Shown: positions 8,833 through 18,544, numbered from the stretch's first letter. The stretch is 64,000 nt of DNA from Amycolatopsis pretoriensis (GCF_900107925.1 NZ_FNUJ01000008.1:372001-436000); one strand, 5' to 3'. Numbers and translations: made by a program. Notes: a model not told the origin generated them from the sequence alone.

Positions 8833-11800
8833 ATGCCGCACGGATTCGTCACGAGAGTGCTCGCCCTGGTGCTGGCGTTCACCGTGTTCGTCACGACCGA
8901 CGTCGGCGCGGTACCGCAGGCGACCGCCGCGGTCGCCGCCGACGAACCGGGAACCCCGCGGCCGATCCCGCACACGGACTACCCGGGCTGGGACGGCGAA
9001 ACCGGGACGGGCGAGCCGATCGACCCCCGGCTGTGGAAGCTGGTCGCGGACATCGCACAGCTGTCCGAGGAACCCGAGGTCCGGGCGGCCGCGCAGGCCG
9101 CACTGGACGCCGGGACCGAGGACGCCATCTGGGAGTTCCTCGACACGGGCGAGGTCGAAGCACAGCAACGCGCCCAAGCCCGCCGCGACGAAACGGCCCG
9201 GCTGAACCGCGAAGCCGTCCTGGACCTGCGCGGCACCGGCGGCCCGATCTTCAACGCCGAGGTCGAGCGCGTGCTGGCCGGTTCGGACGCCGACCGGGCC
9301 GCGTTCCTCGACTACGGCAAGGACATCGCCGCCGAGCGGGACGACCGCAACCGGCACAACACCCAGGCCCGCGCCGACGAGCTGCGGGCGCGGGTGACCG
9401 CGCTGTCCGGCTCGGCCGGGCCGGAGGTCAAGCTGGCCGCGCAGCAGGCCCTCGCCGCCGGGGACGCGGCGATCGTGGCGTTCTTCAACGGCGGGTACAT
9501 CGCGGCGGCCCAGCGGGACGCGGCCAACCGCGAGCAGTACCTGAAGGACCTGGAAGAGCGGAACAAGGCGGCCGAAGCGGCGAGCGACCTCGCCCAGCGC
9601 GCGGCCCGCGCGTCCCGGGCCCGGCAGAACCTCCTGGTCGCGAACGGCCGGGGCGTCCGTGCGCTGCAGCGCACGGCGAACGCGATGGTGTCCGCGGGCA
9701 CCGCGGCGAGACAGGCAGCGCAGATCTTGGCCGCGAACACCGCCGGCGGCCACCACTCCCCCGAGACGTTCAGCCTGGTGCGCCAGGAAGTCCAGCGGCA
9801 GCTGGACCTGGCGGGACAAGCGGCGTCCGAGGCGCAGAGCGCGTCCGTCGCGGCGACGGCCGAAGCGAACATCCTGGTCGAGGCAGGCCTGCCCTACGGC
9901 GCGGACTGGGCGCGGCTGACCCAGGGCATGTCGTCGGCCTCGCAAGCGGCGGTGTCGGCGATCCAGACCGCGCAGCACGCCACGGACGCGACCGCGGCCA
10001 CCGACGCGGCGATCGGGCACCAGAACGAAGCCGCGGCCCGCGCGGAGGAAGCCCGGCAGTGGCGCCTGCACGCGGACGAGCACGCCGCCCAGGCAGCGTC
10101 ACTCGCCACCGCGGCGGCCGACCAGGCGAAGGCGGCGAAGGACGCCGCCGTGCGCGCCGACCAGGCCCGGTACGACGCGCAAGTTGCTCGCAACCAGGCT
10201 TGGGACGACCTGCAACGCACCTACGAGGCCCTCCACACGGCCGAGCGGGAGGCGGGCAACGCTCGCACGGCCCGGCAGGAGGCCGAACGCCAGCGCGACG
10301 AAGCCGCCCGCTACCGCCAGCAGGCCGACGAGGCCGCGGCCGAGGCGAGCCGGGCGCGGGGCGAGGCGGAAGCGAAGAAGCGGGAAGCGGCCGCCGCGCT
10401 GGCACGCGCCCGGGCCCAGGAGGACATCGCCGCCGGTTGCGAAGACACCGCCCGGCGGGAGGAGGCGAACGCCACGACCGCGCGTGACCGGGCGTGGGCC
10501 GCGCAACAGGCAGGCAACGCCGCCGAAGCCCGGGCGCAGGCGCTCGAGGCGTCCGCGGCGGCGGCGAGGGGAACCGATCAGGAGGCGCCGGCCTGGGCGG
10601 CGGCCCAGGAAGCCCGGCGGGACGCCGCCGACGCGGCGACCGCCGCCCGGGGTGCGCGTGACGCCGCCAACCGGGCGACCGGTGCCGCCGCGCAGGCCCG
10701 GGAAGCGGCCACCAAGGCCACCGCGGCCGCCGCCGCGTCCCGCGCCGCGGCGCAGCAGGCCGAGCAGGCCGCCGCGAACGCGGACCTCGCCGCGGACACC
10801 GCCGAATCCGCCGCCGCCGACACCCACGCGTCCGCGATGCGGGCGAACTCCGCGGCCGCGACCGCGACCGCCGAAGAGGTCAAGGCGTCGGACGCCGCCC
10901 GCACGGCCGCCACGCTCGCCGAGCAGGCCACGGAGCAGGCCCGGCTGGCCACCGTGGCCGCCGCCCGGGCCGGGCAGAACGCGAGTGAGTCCTTCACCGA
11001 AGCCGTTTCCTCGGCGACCCAGGCGAACCTCGCCGGCCGGGCCGCGCTCGCCGCGCGGGCGTCCTCGGCCGCCATCACCGAACCGGCGAACACGGCGATC
11101 GTCGTGGTGGCCCCGTTCACCGGGACCGACCTCGACGCGGACTTCGTCGCCGAGGTGGCGGCGCAGGCCCAGGCCGTGGGCGACGAACAGGCACGGGCCG
11201 CGCAGACCCGGGCGGACGAGGCCAAGCTGGCGGCCACCCAGGCCCAGCAGGCCGCCGACAACGCCGCCGCGGACACCAAGGCGGCGTTCCAGGCGGCGGC
11301 CAACGCGGCGAAGTCGGCGTCGGCCGCCGCGCAGTCCGCGGCCGAGGCGCAGCGGTCCGCGGCCGACGCGGCGGGGTCGGCGAGTGCCGCCCGCGACGCG
11401 GCGAACACCGCCAACGGCTACGACGTGCAGGCCCACGAGAACGCCGCCAAGGCCCGGCAGGAGGCGAACAACGCGGCCTCGGACGCGGCGATCGCCGGAC
11501 TGGCGGCGGACGCGGCCGAAGGTCAGGCGAGCGCGGCCCGCGCCGCGGCCACCCAGGCCGAAACGGACGCGGCCGCGGCGCACCGGGCAGCCGACGACGC
11601 CGACCGCTACGCGCGCGAAGCGGCCGCGGCGGCCGAGCGCGCCCGGATCCACGCGCAGGAGACGTCGAACGCGGCCCAGCGGGCCCGCGACGCCGCGGCC
11701 GACGCCCAGCGCGCGGCGGACCAGGCCGAAGCCGACCAACGGCAGCGGGACCTCGAAATCCAGTACACCAAGGCGATGGTGCTGGCCGGCTGCCTGCCCG

Positions 11801-12648
11801 GCCTCTCGGTCGAGGACATCGACGAGCTCGTCGCGGAGCCGGACAGCGAAGCCGCCCTCACGGAGTACCGGGCGGCCCAGCAGGGCTGCATGAACGGCGA
11901 GGACGTCATCAGCTTCCTCGCCGAGGTCGGTGGCGAGGTGCTCCTCGAGTACATCGGGATCCCGGACCTCAAGCGCTGCTTCGGATCCGGGGACATCGAG
12001 GCCTGCCTGTGGACCGTCGTCAACGTCATCGGGCTGGTCCTGCCGTTCGTGAAGGGCAAGGCGATCGTCAAGGCGATCACCGCCGTGGTCGTGAACATCG
12101 GCAAGTACCTCGCCAAGTCCGAAAAGATCGCGCGGCTCGCGGAGAAGATGACCGTCCTGCTCGACCAGCTGCGGCGGGTCTGCAAGGTCCGCGGCCGGCT
12201 CGCGGCGAACCGCGCGTCGACCGCCGACGCGGCGGAGTTCTTCATCTGCCTCCCGCTGAAGAACCGCCTGCCGGAGCGATTGGACGACGAGCTGCGTCAG
12301 GCCCGCGAGCTCGGCATCGAACCGGTCGAGCTCGGCACCCAGGAGTTCCGGCACCTGATCGGGGCGGGCGACGTCGCGGTGAAGTGGGCGGTGCTGCTGG
12401 ACGGGCGGCTCGTCGTGATCCCGAAGTACGTGGGCTCGGTCGAGCTCAAGCACCCGGTGCTCAGCGGTGGCGCGGACGTCCTCGACGCCGGCGAAGCCGT
12501 CATCAACGGGGCCGGCCCGGGCACGTTCGGCATCAACATCAACCTGAACAGCGGCCACTACCGGACTCCGCGCAGCGGCTCACGAGGGCAGGGGTACATG
12601 AAGATAGCCAGGGACGCCTTCGAAGCCTTCGGGGTGTTCTTCCCGTGA
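8833..12648 (+). CDS. large secreted ALF-repeat/coiled-coil protein with toxin-like C-terminus
   Basis: This encodes 1271 residues. Order: Sec signal (about 1-37, LALVLAFTVFVTT); three or more ALF repeats (about 75-255, such as PEVRAAAQAALDAGTEDAIWEFLD and PEVKLAAQQALAAGD); a coiled-coil/Ala-rich stalk of nearly 700 residues (about 280-990) with heptad-like AxxAxxxA; a hydrophobic segment near 1061-1090 (VVNVIGLVLPFVKGKAI); and a compact C-terminal domain (about 1160-1271) with His1207, AGE and the motif SGHY at 1240-1243. The stalk, hydrophobic pretoxin and distinct C-terminal tip match polymorphic toxin architecture. The next gene overlaps by GTGA and the following one is 4 bases on, as immunity genes do. 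Toxin activity is inference. Confidence 0.7.
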   Translation: MPHGFVTRVLALVLAFTVFVTTDVGAVPQATAAVAADEPGTPRPIPHTDYPGWDGETGTGEPIDPRLWKLVADIAQLSEEPEVRAAAQAALDAGTEDAIWEFLDTGEVEAQQRAQARRDETARLNREAVLDLRGTGGPIFNAEVERVLAGSDADRAAFLDYGKDIAAERDDRNRHNTQARADELRARVTALSGSAGPEVKLAAQQALAAGDAAIVAFFNGGYIAAAQRDAANREQYLKDLEERNKAAEAASDLAQRAARASRARQNLLVANGRGVRALQRTANAMVSAGTAARQAAQILAANTAGGHHSPETFSLVRQEVQRQLDLAGQAASEAQSASVAATAEANILVEAGLPYGADWARLTQGMSSASQAAVSAIQTAQHATDATAATDAAIGHQNEAAARAEEARQWRLHADEHAAQAASLATAAADQAKAAKDAAVRADQARYDAQVARNQAWDDLQRTYEALHTAEREAGNARTARQEAERQRDEAARYRQQADEAAAEASRARGEAEAKKREAAAALARARAQEDIAAGCEDTARREEANATTARDRAWAAQQAGNAAEARAQALEASAAAARGTDQEAPAWAAAQEARRDAADAATAARGARDAANRATGAAAQAREAATKATAAAAASRAAAQQAEQAAANADLAADTAESAAADTHASAMRANSAAATATAEEVKASDAARTAATLAEQATEQARLATVAAARAGQNASESFTEAVSSATQANLAGRAALAARASSAAITEPANTAIVVVAPFTGTDLDADFVAEVAAQAQAVGDEQARAAQTRADEAKLAATQAQQAADNAAADTKAAFQAAANAAKSASAAAQSAAEAQRSAADAAGSASAARDAANTANGYDVQAHENAAKARQEANNAASDAAIAGLAADAAEGQASAARAAATQAETDAAAAHRAADDADRYAREAAAAAERARIHAQETSNAAQRARDAAADAQRAADQAEADQRQRDLEIQYTKAMVLAGCLPGLSVEDIDELVAEPDSEAALTEYRAAQQGCMNGEDVISFLAEVGGEVLLEYIGIPDLKRCFGSGDIEACLWTVVNVIGLVLPFVKGKAIVKAITAVVVNIGKYLAKSEKIARLAEKMTVLLDQLRRVCKVRGRLAANRASTADAAEFFICLPLKNRLPERLDDELRQARELGIEPVELGTQEFRHLIGAGDVAVKWAVLLDGRLVVIPKYVGSVELKHPVLSGGADVLDAGEAVINGAGPGTFGININLNSGHYRTPRSGSRGQGYMKIARDAFEAFGVFFP

Positions 12649-13214
12649 TCCCCGACCTGGACGAACTCAAGACACTGGGCTTCCGCGACCTGGTGGACCG
12701 GCTGTCCCGGATCCGCACCGGAGAGCTGGCCGCGCTCGACCCGGACGTGCTCGCCGACGGGGAGTGGACGTTGACGAGCGAACAGTTCCGCGGGGGGCTG
12801 ATCGCGCACTGCCGGGACCTGGGCGAAGCCGAATGGCGCCGGTGCGACGAGGTCGCCGGACGCCTCTTCGGCTGGGTGGAGGCCTTCGGCGGGACCTCCC
12901 ACCTGAGCGTGACGGCCGACCGGTTCCACCTGTCCGCCAGCCTCCTGCTCGAGGTCGGGCCGCGGCCCGGGCTCGCGCTGCTGTCGCCCGGGCGGTTGCT
13001 CGGCGATTTCATCGCCGAGCTCCCCTGCTCGGCCGCGGAGGCCCGGAGCACGGTCTCGCGGTGGCGCGGCGAACCCGACGGCGCCGAGGTCCGGTGGCTC
13101 CTCGCGCCGATGGTCCTGGCCGGCCAGCTGGACCGGATCGAGCACCTGCTCCCCGCGTCGGCGGACCGGGACACCTACCGGGAATGGAAAAACCTGTGGC
13201 AGAACCTGACCTGA
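12645..13214 (+). CDS. hypothetical protein, candidate immunity protein
   Basis: This encodes 189 residues with no signal peptide or membrane segment, so it should be cytoplasmic. Its GTG start lies inside the stop of the toxin-like gene (GTGA), implying translational coupling and tight co-production. The sequence is acidic and mixed alpha/beta, with LSVTADRFHLSASLLLEVGPRPGLALLSPG and a C-terminal WKNLWQNLT. I recognise no family. Position, size and coupling directly after a toxin-like C-terminus suggest an immunity role; this is inference. The start is set by the overlap, as longer frames would run deep into the upstream gene. Confidence 0.6.
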   Translation: MIPDLDELKTLGFRDLVDRLSRIRTGELAALDPDVLADGEWTLTSEQFRGGLIAHCRDLGEAEWRRCDEVAGRLFGWVEAFGGTSHLSVTADRFHLSASLLLEVGPRPGLALLSPGRLLGDFIAELPCSAAEARSTVSRWRGEPDGAEVRWLLAPMVLAGQLDRIEHLLPASADRDTYREWKNLWQNLT

Positions 13215-13218
13215 GCCG

Positions 13219-13620
13219 ATGCTGAACGCCGAACTCTTCATCGACGCAGCCCACGAACACCGCCTTCGGCTGCTCGCCGAGCGGGTCGTCGAGCAGCTGC
13301 GCGTCGCGGGTTTCGCCGTGCCGGCCACCGCGACCGAGGCGGGTGGGGTCGAAGTCGAGGTCAAGAAGATGCGCTACGCGCCCGGGGTGTTCCTGCACTG
13401 GTACGTCCACCCGTCCTGGATCCGGCAGGTGGTCGGCCACACCATCGCGGGCGAATCGGACCACCCGGACACCCTGCGCTTCGGAGCCGTGGAGGCTGCC
13501 ATGGAAGAAGCGCTCGTCAAAGTCGTCCAGGCCCTCGGGTTCACCGCTCACCACCACGAGTACCCCGACTGGTCCGGCTGGGAAGTCCGCGACCCGGCGG
13601 AAGAACAGGAGACACCGTGA
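13219..13620 (+). CDS. hypothetical protein, second candidate immunity protein
   Basis: This encodes 133 residues, cytoplasmic by lack of a signal, with a HWYVHPSWIRQVVGHTI segment and a C-terminal YPDWSGWEVRDPAEEQE. It begins 4 bases after the previous small gene and ends in a GTGA overlap with the next ALF gene, so five genes in a row are coupled or nearly so. No family is recognised. It may be a second immunity protein, a chaperone for the secreted toxin-like protein, or unrelated. Confidence 0.6.
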   Translation: MLNAELFIDAAHEHRLRLLAERVVEQLRVAGFAVPATATEAGGVEVEVKKMRYAPGVFLHWYVHPSWIRQVVGHTIAGESDHPDTLRFGAVEAAMEEALVKVVQALGFTAHHHEYPDWSGWEVRDPAEEQETP

Positions 13621-15635
13621 GAGCCCTGGCCACCCTGGCCGTCGCCATCGTGGCGGCGAGCGCGCTCGCCGTTCCCGCAACCCCGGCCGTGGCCACACCG
13701 ACCGGGATCACCGCGGCCGCCGAAGTCCCGCCCGTCGCCAGTGAATCCGAAAAGCTGCGGGCCGCCCGGACGCTCGGCGTCGTCCCCACCGATGCCATGT
13801 TGCTGTTGCGGGACAAGGAGTTCGTCATCGCGCTCTGGCGGCAGGCCACCGGGGCCGAAGTGCGCGCCTCGGCCGAACTCGCCTTCGCCGGGACCGATCT
13901 CGCCTGCACCGAGTGGATCAAGTCCGGGATCATCTCGGCGAACGAACGCGACCAGGCGCAGCAGATGCGGGACGCCGAGGCCGCGCGGGTGGCGCGGGAA
14001 GCGAAGGAGGCCGCGGCCATCGTGCTCGGTGTCCAGCCCGAGCCCGAACTGCTGATCCAGAACGACCGCGACTTCCTCTTCACCGTGTTCGGCCGGGTCG
14101 GCGGGCCCCGCGTGCGGGCCGCGATCCTCGCCGCCCTCGCCGGCACCTCCGCCGAACGGAAGGAACTCATCGCCAACGGCCTGCGGACCGCGCACGCCGG
14201 CGACCAGCAGGACGCCATCGACGCCGACCAGCAGGCCACCGAGGCCGAGAAGGCGCGCAAAGCCGCCGAGGCCGCCCGTGGCCGGGCCGTCACCGTCGTC
14301 CGGGTGGTTCCCACGCCCGACATCGTGAGCCTCCCCGACGACGACGTCCTCCGCGTGATCGCCGACGGTGCCCGGCCGGGCAGCGAGGTCGAAAAGGCGG
14401 CCGTCACGGCGTTGCGCAGCCGCGTACGCGCGGACTGGAAGCGCTTTGTCGACTCCGGTGTCTACGAGGCCAACTGGCGGGACGTCGCCGCCGTACTGGC
14501 GCAGAAGGCCGAAGCCGACCGGGCGCTCGTCGACGACATCCGGCACCAGGCCGTCGTCGGGGGCATCCGGCCGCGGCTGGCGCGGGCCGCCGAACGCGCC
14601 CTCGCCGGTGGCGTCGACGACGTCCGCGCGTTCCTCGACCAAGGTCAGTACGACGCGCTCACGCAGTCGTTCAGCCGCAACGCCATCAACGGCAACATCG
14701 CCGGGCAGTACCTGCGCGAGACCGCCGGCGGCGTCGTCGTCCAGCCGGGGGCCGCCGAACCCGCGCCGGGCGAAGGGCTCGACGCGACCTGGCGGGTCGT
14801 CGACGGCCTGGCCGGCGCGGACTGCTTCTCGCTGGAATCGACGACGAAACCGAACCACTACCTCGCGCGCTACTACGACGGCAAGAAGACCCAGGTCGCC
14901 GTGCAGCCGGCGAACGGGACCGTCGACTTCGACTGGAACGCCACCTGGTGCGTCGACAACATCCTCCCCGGCGCCGGCGTGACCCTGCGCGGTGGCGCGG
15001 ACTTCCTGACGCGGCAGGCCGACGGCCGCGCCGGGGTGGGCATCGAGTTCTACTGGTGGGTCACCGAACCGCTGCCGGACTCGACCGAGATCACGGTGAA
15101 CTGGCTGAACAAGTACCTGCCCGACTACGACCCCTACACCGACCTGCTCGTCTCCCCGCTGGGCCCGGAACAGGTCGACGGCCCCGTGCGGTACCGGGAC
15201 TTCCAGCGCCGGAGCGCGCCCGGGCAGGTCGCGTTCCGCAGCTACTGGAGCCGCGGCGGCGCGGTGCACCCGCTGACCGCCGGCCGCGGCACGGCGTGCG
15301 CGTCCCCGGAACTCCTCGCGACCTACCTGCGGCTCGGCGGGCACCCGGCGCTCGGCGTGCCGGTCACCGACGAAGCCTGCACGTCCGACAAGGCCGGCCG
15401 GTTCGTGAACTTCGCGGGCGGTGGCTCGATCTACTCGATCGACCGCGCGGGCGCGCACGCCGTGCTCGGCGCGATCCGCGACAAGTGGGTCTCCCTCGGC
15501 GCGGAGAAGTCCACGCTCGGCTACCCGACCGCCGACGAGGTCGCGATCCCCGGCGGCCGCCGCGGCACGTTCGAACGCGGCCGCATCGACTACGACACCG
15601 CCACCGGCGTGGCGACCGTGTACCCGGCGAGCTGA
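13617..15635 (+). CDS. secreted ALF-repeat protein with AbfB-like and LGFP-like domains
   Basis: This encodes 672 residues with GTG start inside the previous stop. Order: Sec signal (about 1-27); ALF-type repeats (about 45-350, e.g. VRASAELAFAGTD, VRAAILAALAGTS, LARAAERALAGGVDDVRAFLDQGQ); an AbfB-like beta-trefoil (about 380-480, CFSLESTTKPNHYLARYYDG, WNATWCV); and a C-terminal region with LGFP-type repeats (RLGGHPALGVPVTDE; DKWVSLGAEKSTLGYPTADE; FERGRIDYD). AbfB domains bind arabinofuranosyl sugars and LGFP repeats are seen in cell-wall-associated proteins, so anchorage to the arabinogalactan wall is plausible. No catalytic domain is visible. Confidence 0.7.
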   Translation: MRALATLAVAIVAASALAVPATPAVATPTGITAAAEVPPVASESEKLRAARTLGVVPTDAMLLLRDKEFVIALWRQATGAEVRASAELAFAGTDLACTEWIKSGIISANERDQAQQMRDAEAARVAREAKEAAAIVLGVQPEPELLIQNDRDFLFTVFGRVGGPRVRAAILAALAGTSAERKELIANGLRTAHAGDQQDAIDADQQATEAEKARKAAEAARGRAVTVVRVVPTPDIVSLPDDDVLRVIADGARPGSEVEKAAVTALRSRVRADWKRFVDSGVYEANWRDVAAVLAQKAEADRALVDDIRHQAVVGGIRPRLARAAERALAGGVDDVRAFLDQGQYDALTQSFSRNAINGNIAGQYLRETAGGVVVQPGAAEPAPGEGLDATWRVVDGLAGADCFSLESTTKPNHYLARYYDGKKTQVAVQPANGTVDFDWNATWCVDNILPGAGVTLRGGADFLTRQADGRAGVGIEFYWWVTEPLPDSTEITVNWLNKYLPDYDPYTDLLVSPLGPEQVDGPVRYRDFQRRSAPGQVAFRSYWSRGGAVHPLTAGRGTACASPELLATYLRLGGHPALGVPVTDEACTSDKAGRFVNFAGGGSIYSIDRAGAHAVLGAIRDKWVSLGAEKSTLGYPTADEVAIPGGRRGTFERGRIDYDTATGVATVYPAS

Positions 15636-15647
15636 AGGAGCCCGACG

Positions 15648-17123
15648 ATGACAGGCAGAACCCGGCCGGCGCTCGCGGCGGCCGCCGCGGCCCTGGCCCT
15701 CCTCGGCACCGGGGCCCCGGTGCTCACCCCGCGGGCGGAAGCCGCGATCACCGCCGACGCGCCCCGAAGCGCCACCCAGGACGACAAAGTCCGTGCGGCG
15801 CAGGAGATCGGCATCGTCGCGAGCCCCGACCTGCTGATCCTCACCGACCGGAACTTCGTGTTCGCGCTGTGGCAACGGGCCACCGGCACCGAGGTGCGCG
15901 CGTCGGCCCAGCTCGCCTACGCGGGCACCGACGCCGAGCAGACGCAGTGGATCAAGACCGGCGTCCACGACGCCAACGCCCGCGACCAGGCGCGGATCCT
16001 GCGTGACGACGCGGTCGCGCGGGCGGCTCGCGAGGCCAAGCAGCGCGCCGCGCTGGTCAACGACATCGTGCCGTCGCCGGTGCTGCTGATCCAGAGCGAC
16101 CGGGAGTTCGCGTTCGCCATGTGGGAGAACGCTTCCGGGCCGAAGCTGAAGGCCGCCGCGCTCGCCGCGTACCAAGGCGACGCGGCCGCGCAGAAGGACT
16201 TCATCCTCACCGGGATCTTCACCGCCCGCGCGGCCGACCAGCAGGACCTGATCGACGCCGACACGACGGCGACCGAGGAGGAGAAGAAGGCCCGCGCGGT
16301 GCGGGACGCGCGGGTCCGCGCCGCCGCGGTGGTGGCCGTCGTGCCGACCGAAGGCCAGCTCGTCGAGCCCGACGTCAACTTCGTGCTCGACCTCTGGCAG
16401 GCCGCGAAGGCGGGCACCGAGGTGCGGGCGGCGGCCGAGCGCGCGCTGCGGACGATGGACGAGGCGCAGCTGAAGGCCTACATCGGCACCGGGATCCACA
16501 ACGCCAACCTGCAGGACTGGTTCACCTGGATCCGCACGAAGGGCGAGGCCGACCGGCGGCTGCTGTTCGAGCTGCGGACGCGGGCCGAGCAGAGCCGCGT
16601 GCACCCCGCGCTGGTCGCGGGGGCGACCACGGCCATGGCGGGCACGGACGACGACGTCGACCGCTTCCTGCGGCTCGGCCAGTACGAGGACGCGGTGCTG
16701 GTCCAGTCCGTCCGCTCGCAGAGCCCCGGTGCCGCCGGCTGGTACCTGCGCGGCCTGACCGACGCCGTCGTCGGCGCGGGAGCGGGGCCGGACACGGCGT
16801 GGCGGGTCGTCCCCGGCAAGGCGGACTCGACGTGCCACTCCTTCGAATCCGTGGCGCACCCCGAGTACTACCTGCGCCAGCAGGGGCTGCGCGTGGTGCT
16901 CGCCGCGTCCGACGGCACCGACGCGTTCCGCGCGGACGCGACCTGGTGCTCGAAGGTCGGGCTTTCCGGCACCGGCGTCACGCTGGAGTCGTTCAGCGCG
17001 CCCGGGAAGTCCCTGCGCCAGTACACGACCCAGGTGTGGGCGGCCGACTCCAGCGGCCAGCACCCCTACGACACGCCGGCCGGCTACGCGGCGGACGCGT
17101 CCTGGCAGGTGGACGTGCCGTGA
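15648..17123 (+). CDS. secreted ALF-repeat protein with AbfB-like domain
   Basis: This encodes 491 residues and is a clear paralogue of the upstream protein (LLILTDRNFVFALWQRATGTEVRASAQLAYAGTD against LLLRDKEFVIALWRQATGAEVRASAELAFAGTD). It has a Sec signal (about 1-33), ALF repeats (about 45-350) and an AbfB-like beta-trefoil (about 385-491, CHSFESVAHPEYYLRQQGLR and FRADATWCSKVG), but no LGFP tail. GAAGGAG lies 7 bases before ATG 15648. It ends 4 bases from the convergent PucR gene. It is probably a wall-binding surface protein of the ALF locus; no enzymatic motif is seen. Confidence 0.7.
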   Translation: MTGRTRPALAAAAAALALLGTGAPVLTPRAEAAITADAPRSATQDDKVRAAQEIGIVASPDLLILTDRNFVFALWQRATGTEVRASAQLAYAGTDAEQTQWIKTGVHDANARDQARILRDDAVARAAREAKQRAALVNDIVPSPVLLIQSDREFAFAMWENASGPKLKAAALAAYQGDAAAQKDFILTGIFTARAADQQDLIDADTTATEEEKKARAVRDARVRAAAVVAVVPTEGQLVEPDVNFVLDLWQAAKAGTEVRAAAERALRTMDEAQLKAYIGTGIHNANLQDWFTWIRTKGEADRRLLFELRTRAEQSRVHPALVAGATTAMAGTDDDVDRFLRLGQYEDAVLVQSVRSQSPGAAGWYLRGLTDAVVGAGAGPDTAWRVVPGKADSTCHSFESVAHPEYYLRQQGLRVVLAASDGTDAFRADATWCSKVGLSGTGVTLESFSAPGKSLRQYTTQVWAADSSGQHPYDTPAGYAADASWQVDVP

Positions 17124-17127
17124 CCGG

Positions 17128-18405
17128 CTACCGTGGTGTCCACTGTGGACGCGAACCGCCCGCCCGCGGCGAGGGCAGGAGCTCGCTCACCGGGTACCGC
17201 AGCGGCAACGGAGCCGCACCCGCGCGCAACGCGAGCTCCATCTCGAACCGCGCCGCCGGGTCGCGGAGGCTGTCGCCGAACGTCGCCTGCAGCTGTCTCA
17301 TGCGGTAGCGGACCGTCTGGGGGTGGACCCCCAGGCGTTCCGCGATCTCCACGACGTTGCCCTGGCTGTCCAGCCACGCCCGCAGCGTCTCCAGCAGGCG
17401 CTCCTGCTGCTTGCCCGTCATGTCCGCCAGCGGCGCGAACAGGCGGTGCCGGAGCGTGCCGACCAGGCCCGTGTCGGAGTTGACCAGCAGCGTCGCCAGG
17501 TGCTCCTCCGCGCGCAGCACCGGGCGCGGGGCCAGGACGCCGCGCTCGGCCAGGTGCAGCGCGTTGCGGGCCCAGCGCAGGGAATCCGCCACCGACGCCA
17601 GCGGGACGCACGGGCCGATCGAGAGCCGGCAGTCCGGCAGCGCCACCTGCAGCGTCGCCAGGCGGGCGCCGCCGAGTTCGCCCGGGACCACCAGCTTGGG
17701 GTCGGGCGTGTCGAGCTCGGCGAGGATGTCGGCGTCGAGGCCGGCGTGGCGGCGGGCGGGGGCGACGCCGTCGGCGGGGCAGACCGCCACCGGGGTCGCG
17801 TCCGTCGGCACCGGCCAGCCGATCAGCTGGGCCAGCTCGGCGATCGCCTTCGGGGACGCCGGGGGCGCCTCCAGGATCAGGTGCAGCAGCTTGCGGCGCC
17901 AGGTGTCGAGCGCGCCCGCCGTGCGTGCCTTCGCCTCCAGGTAGCCGTCGAGCGCGACGGAGGCGAGTTCGTCCATGAACGCCAGCATCGCGTCGGCCAG
18001 CTGGGACATCACCGCCGACGAAAGCCCGCTTCGCCGCCCGACGCGCATGATCCGCCGCCACGACACGCGCGCGCCGACGCGGTACGCCGACTGCAGCGTG
18101 TCGAGGCTGCGGCCCTCGCGCATTTCGTTCTGCCCCAGCCGGTGGTGGACCTCGTGGGACTGGTCCTTCGACACCGTCGGGTCGGCGATCTGCGCGACGA
18201 ACAACGTGATCGCGTATTCGACGCCGGCCCGGATGGACTTGCCGTACGGGCCGTCGAGCGGACGCGCGTAGGCCGGGATGGTCGCGCGGATCTCGTCGAC
18301 GATCTCGGCCGCGAGGCTGGCCAGCTCGGGCCGCAGGATGTCGGCGAGCTTGCGGGGTAGTGCGGCCGGGGGCGCAGCGTGTTCGAATCCGCGCTCCACC
18401 GACAT
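17128..18405 (-). CDS. PucR/CdaR-family transcriptional regulator
   Basis: This encodes 425 residues. The N-terminal half is helical, with a RsbRD-like sensor (RRIMRVGRRSGLSSAVMSQLADAMLAFMDEL); a GGDEF-derived central region follows and ends in a PucR-type helix-turn-helix (NVVEIAERLGVHPQTVRYRM, about 350-369). Such regulators bind DNA through this C-terminal domain and often respond to metabolites. GAAGGAG lies 6 bases before ATG 18405; a longer frame to 18552 has no ribosome site. The upstream region carries CTTGTCA-N6-TGACAAG, a candidate autoregulatory site. The ligand is unknown. Confidence 0.85.
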   Translation of the reverse strand: MSVERGFEHAAPPAALPRKLADILRPELASLAAEIVDEIRATIPAYARPLDGPYGKSIRAGVEYAITLFVAQIADPTVSKDQSHEVHHRLGQNEMREGRSLDTLQSAYRVGARVSWRRIMRVGRRSGLSSAVMSQLADAMLAFMDELASVALDGYLEAKARTAGALDTWRRKLLHLILEAPPASPKAIAELAQLIGWPVPTDATPVAVCPADGVAPARRHAGLDADILAELDTPDPKLVVPGELGGARLATLQVALPDCRLSIGPCVPLASVADSLRWARNALHLAERGVLAPRPVLRAEEHLATLLVNSDTGLVGTLRHRLFAPLADMTGKQQERLLETLRAWLDSQGNVVEIAERLGVHPQTVRYRMRQLQATFGDSLRDPAARFEMELALRAGAAPLPLRYPVSELLPSPRAGGSRPQWTPR

Positions 18406-18544
18406 CGCAGCTCCTTCGCTCCGCCCCGCCGAACCCCGCCCCGCGCACGCGTGACCGGGTACCCCCGCACCTGAAGCGGGGTGACAACGGACACATCGAA
18501 AAGCTAGCGCCGAATGTGTCACCTGAATGAGAGGAAACCGATTT

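Noticed and set aside
10184..11893. Pro/Arg-rich plus-strand frame inside the coiled-coil gene
   Set aside because: Another frame of the repetitive GC-rich DNA; composition unlike protein.
10099..12558. Minus-strand open frame opposite the ALF/coiled-coil gene
   Set aside because: Gly/Arg-rich shadow of the Ala-rich repeats; no ribosome site or domain.
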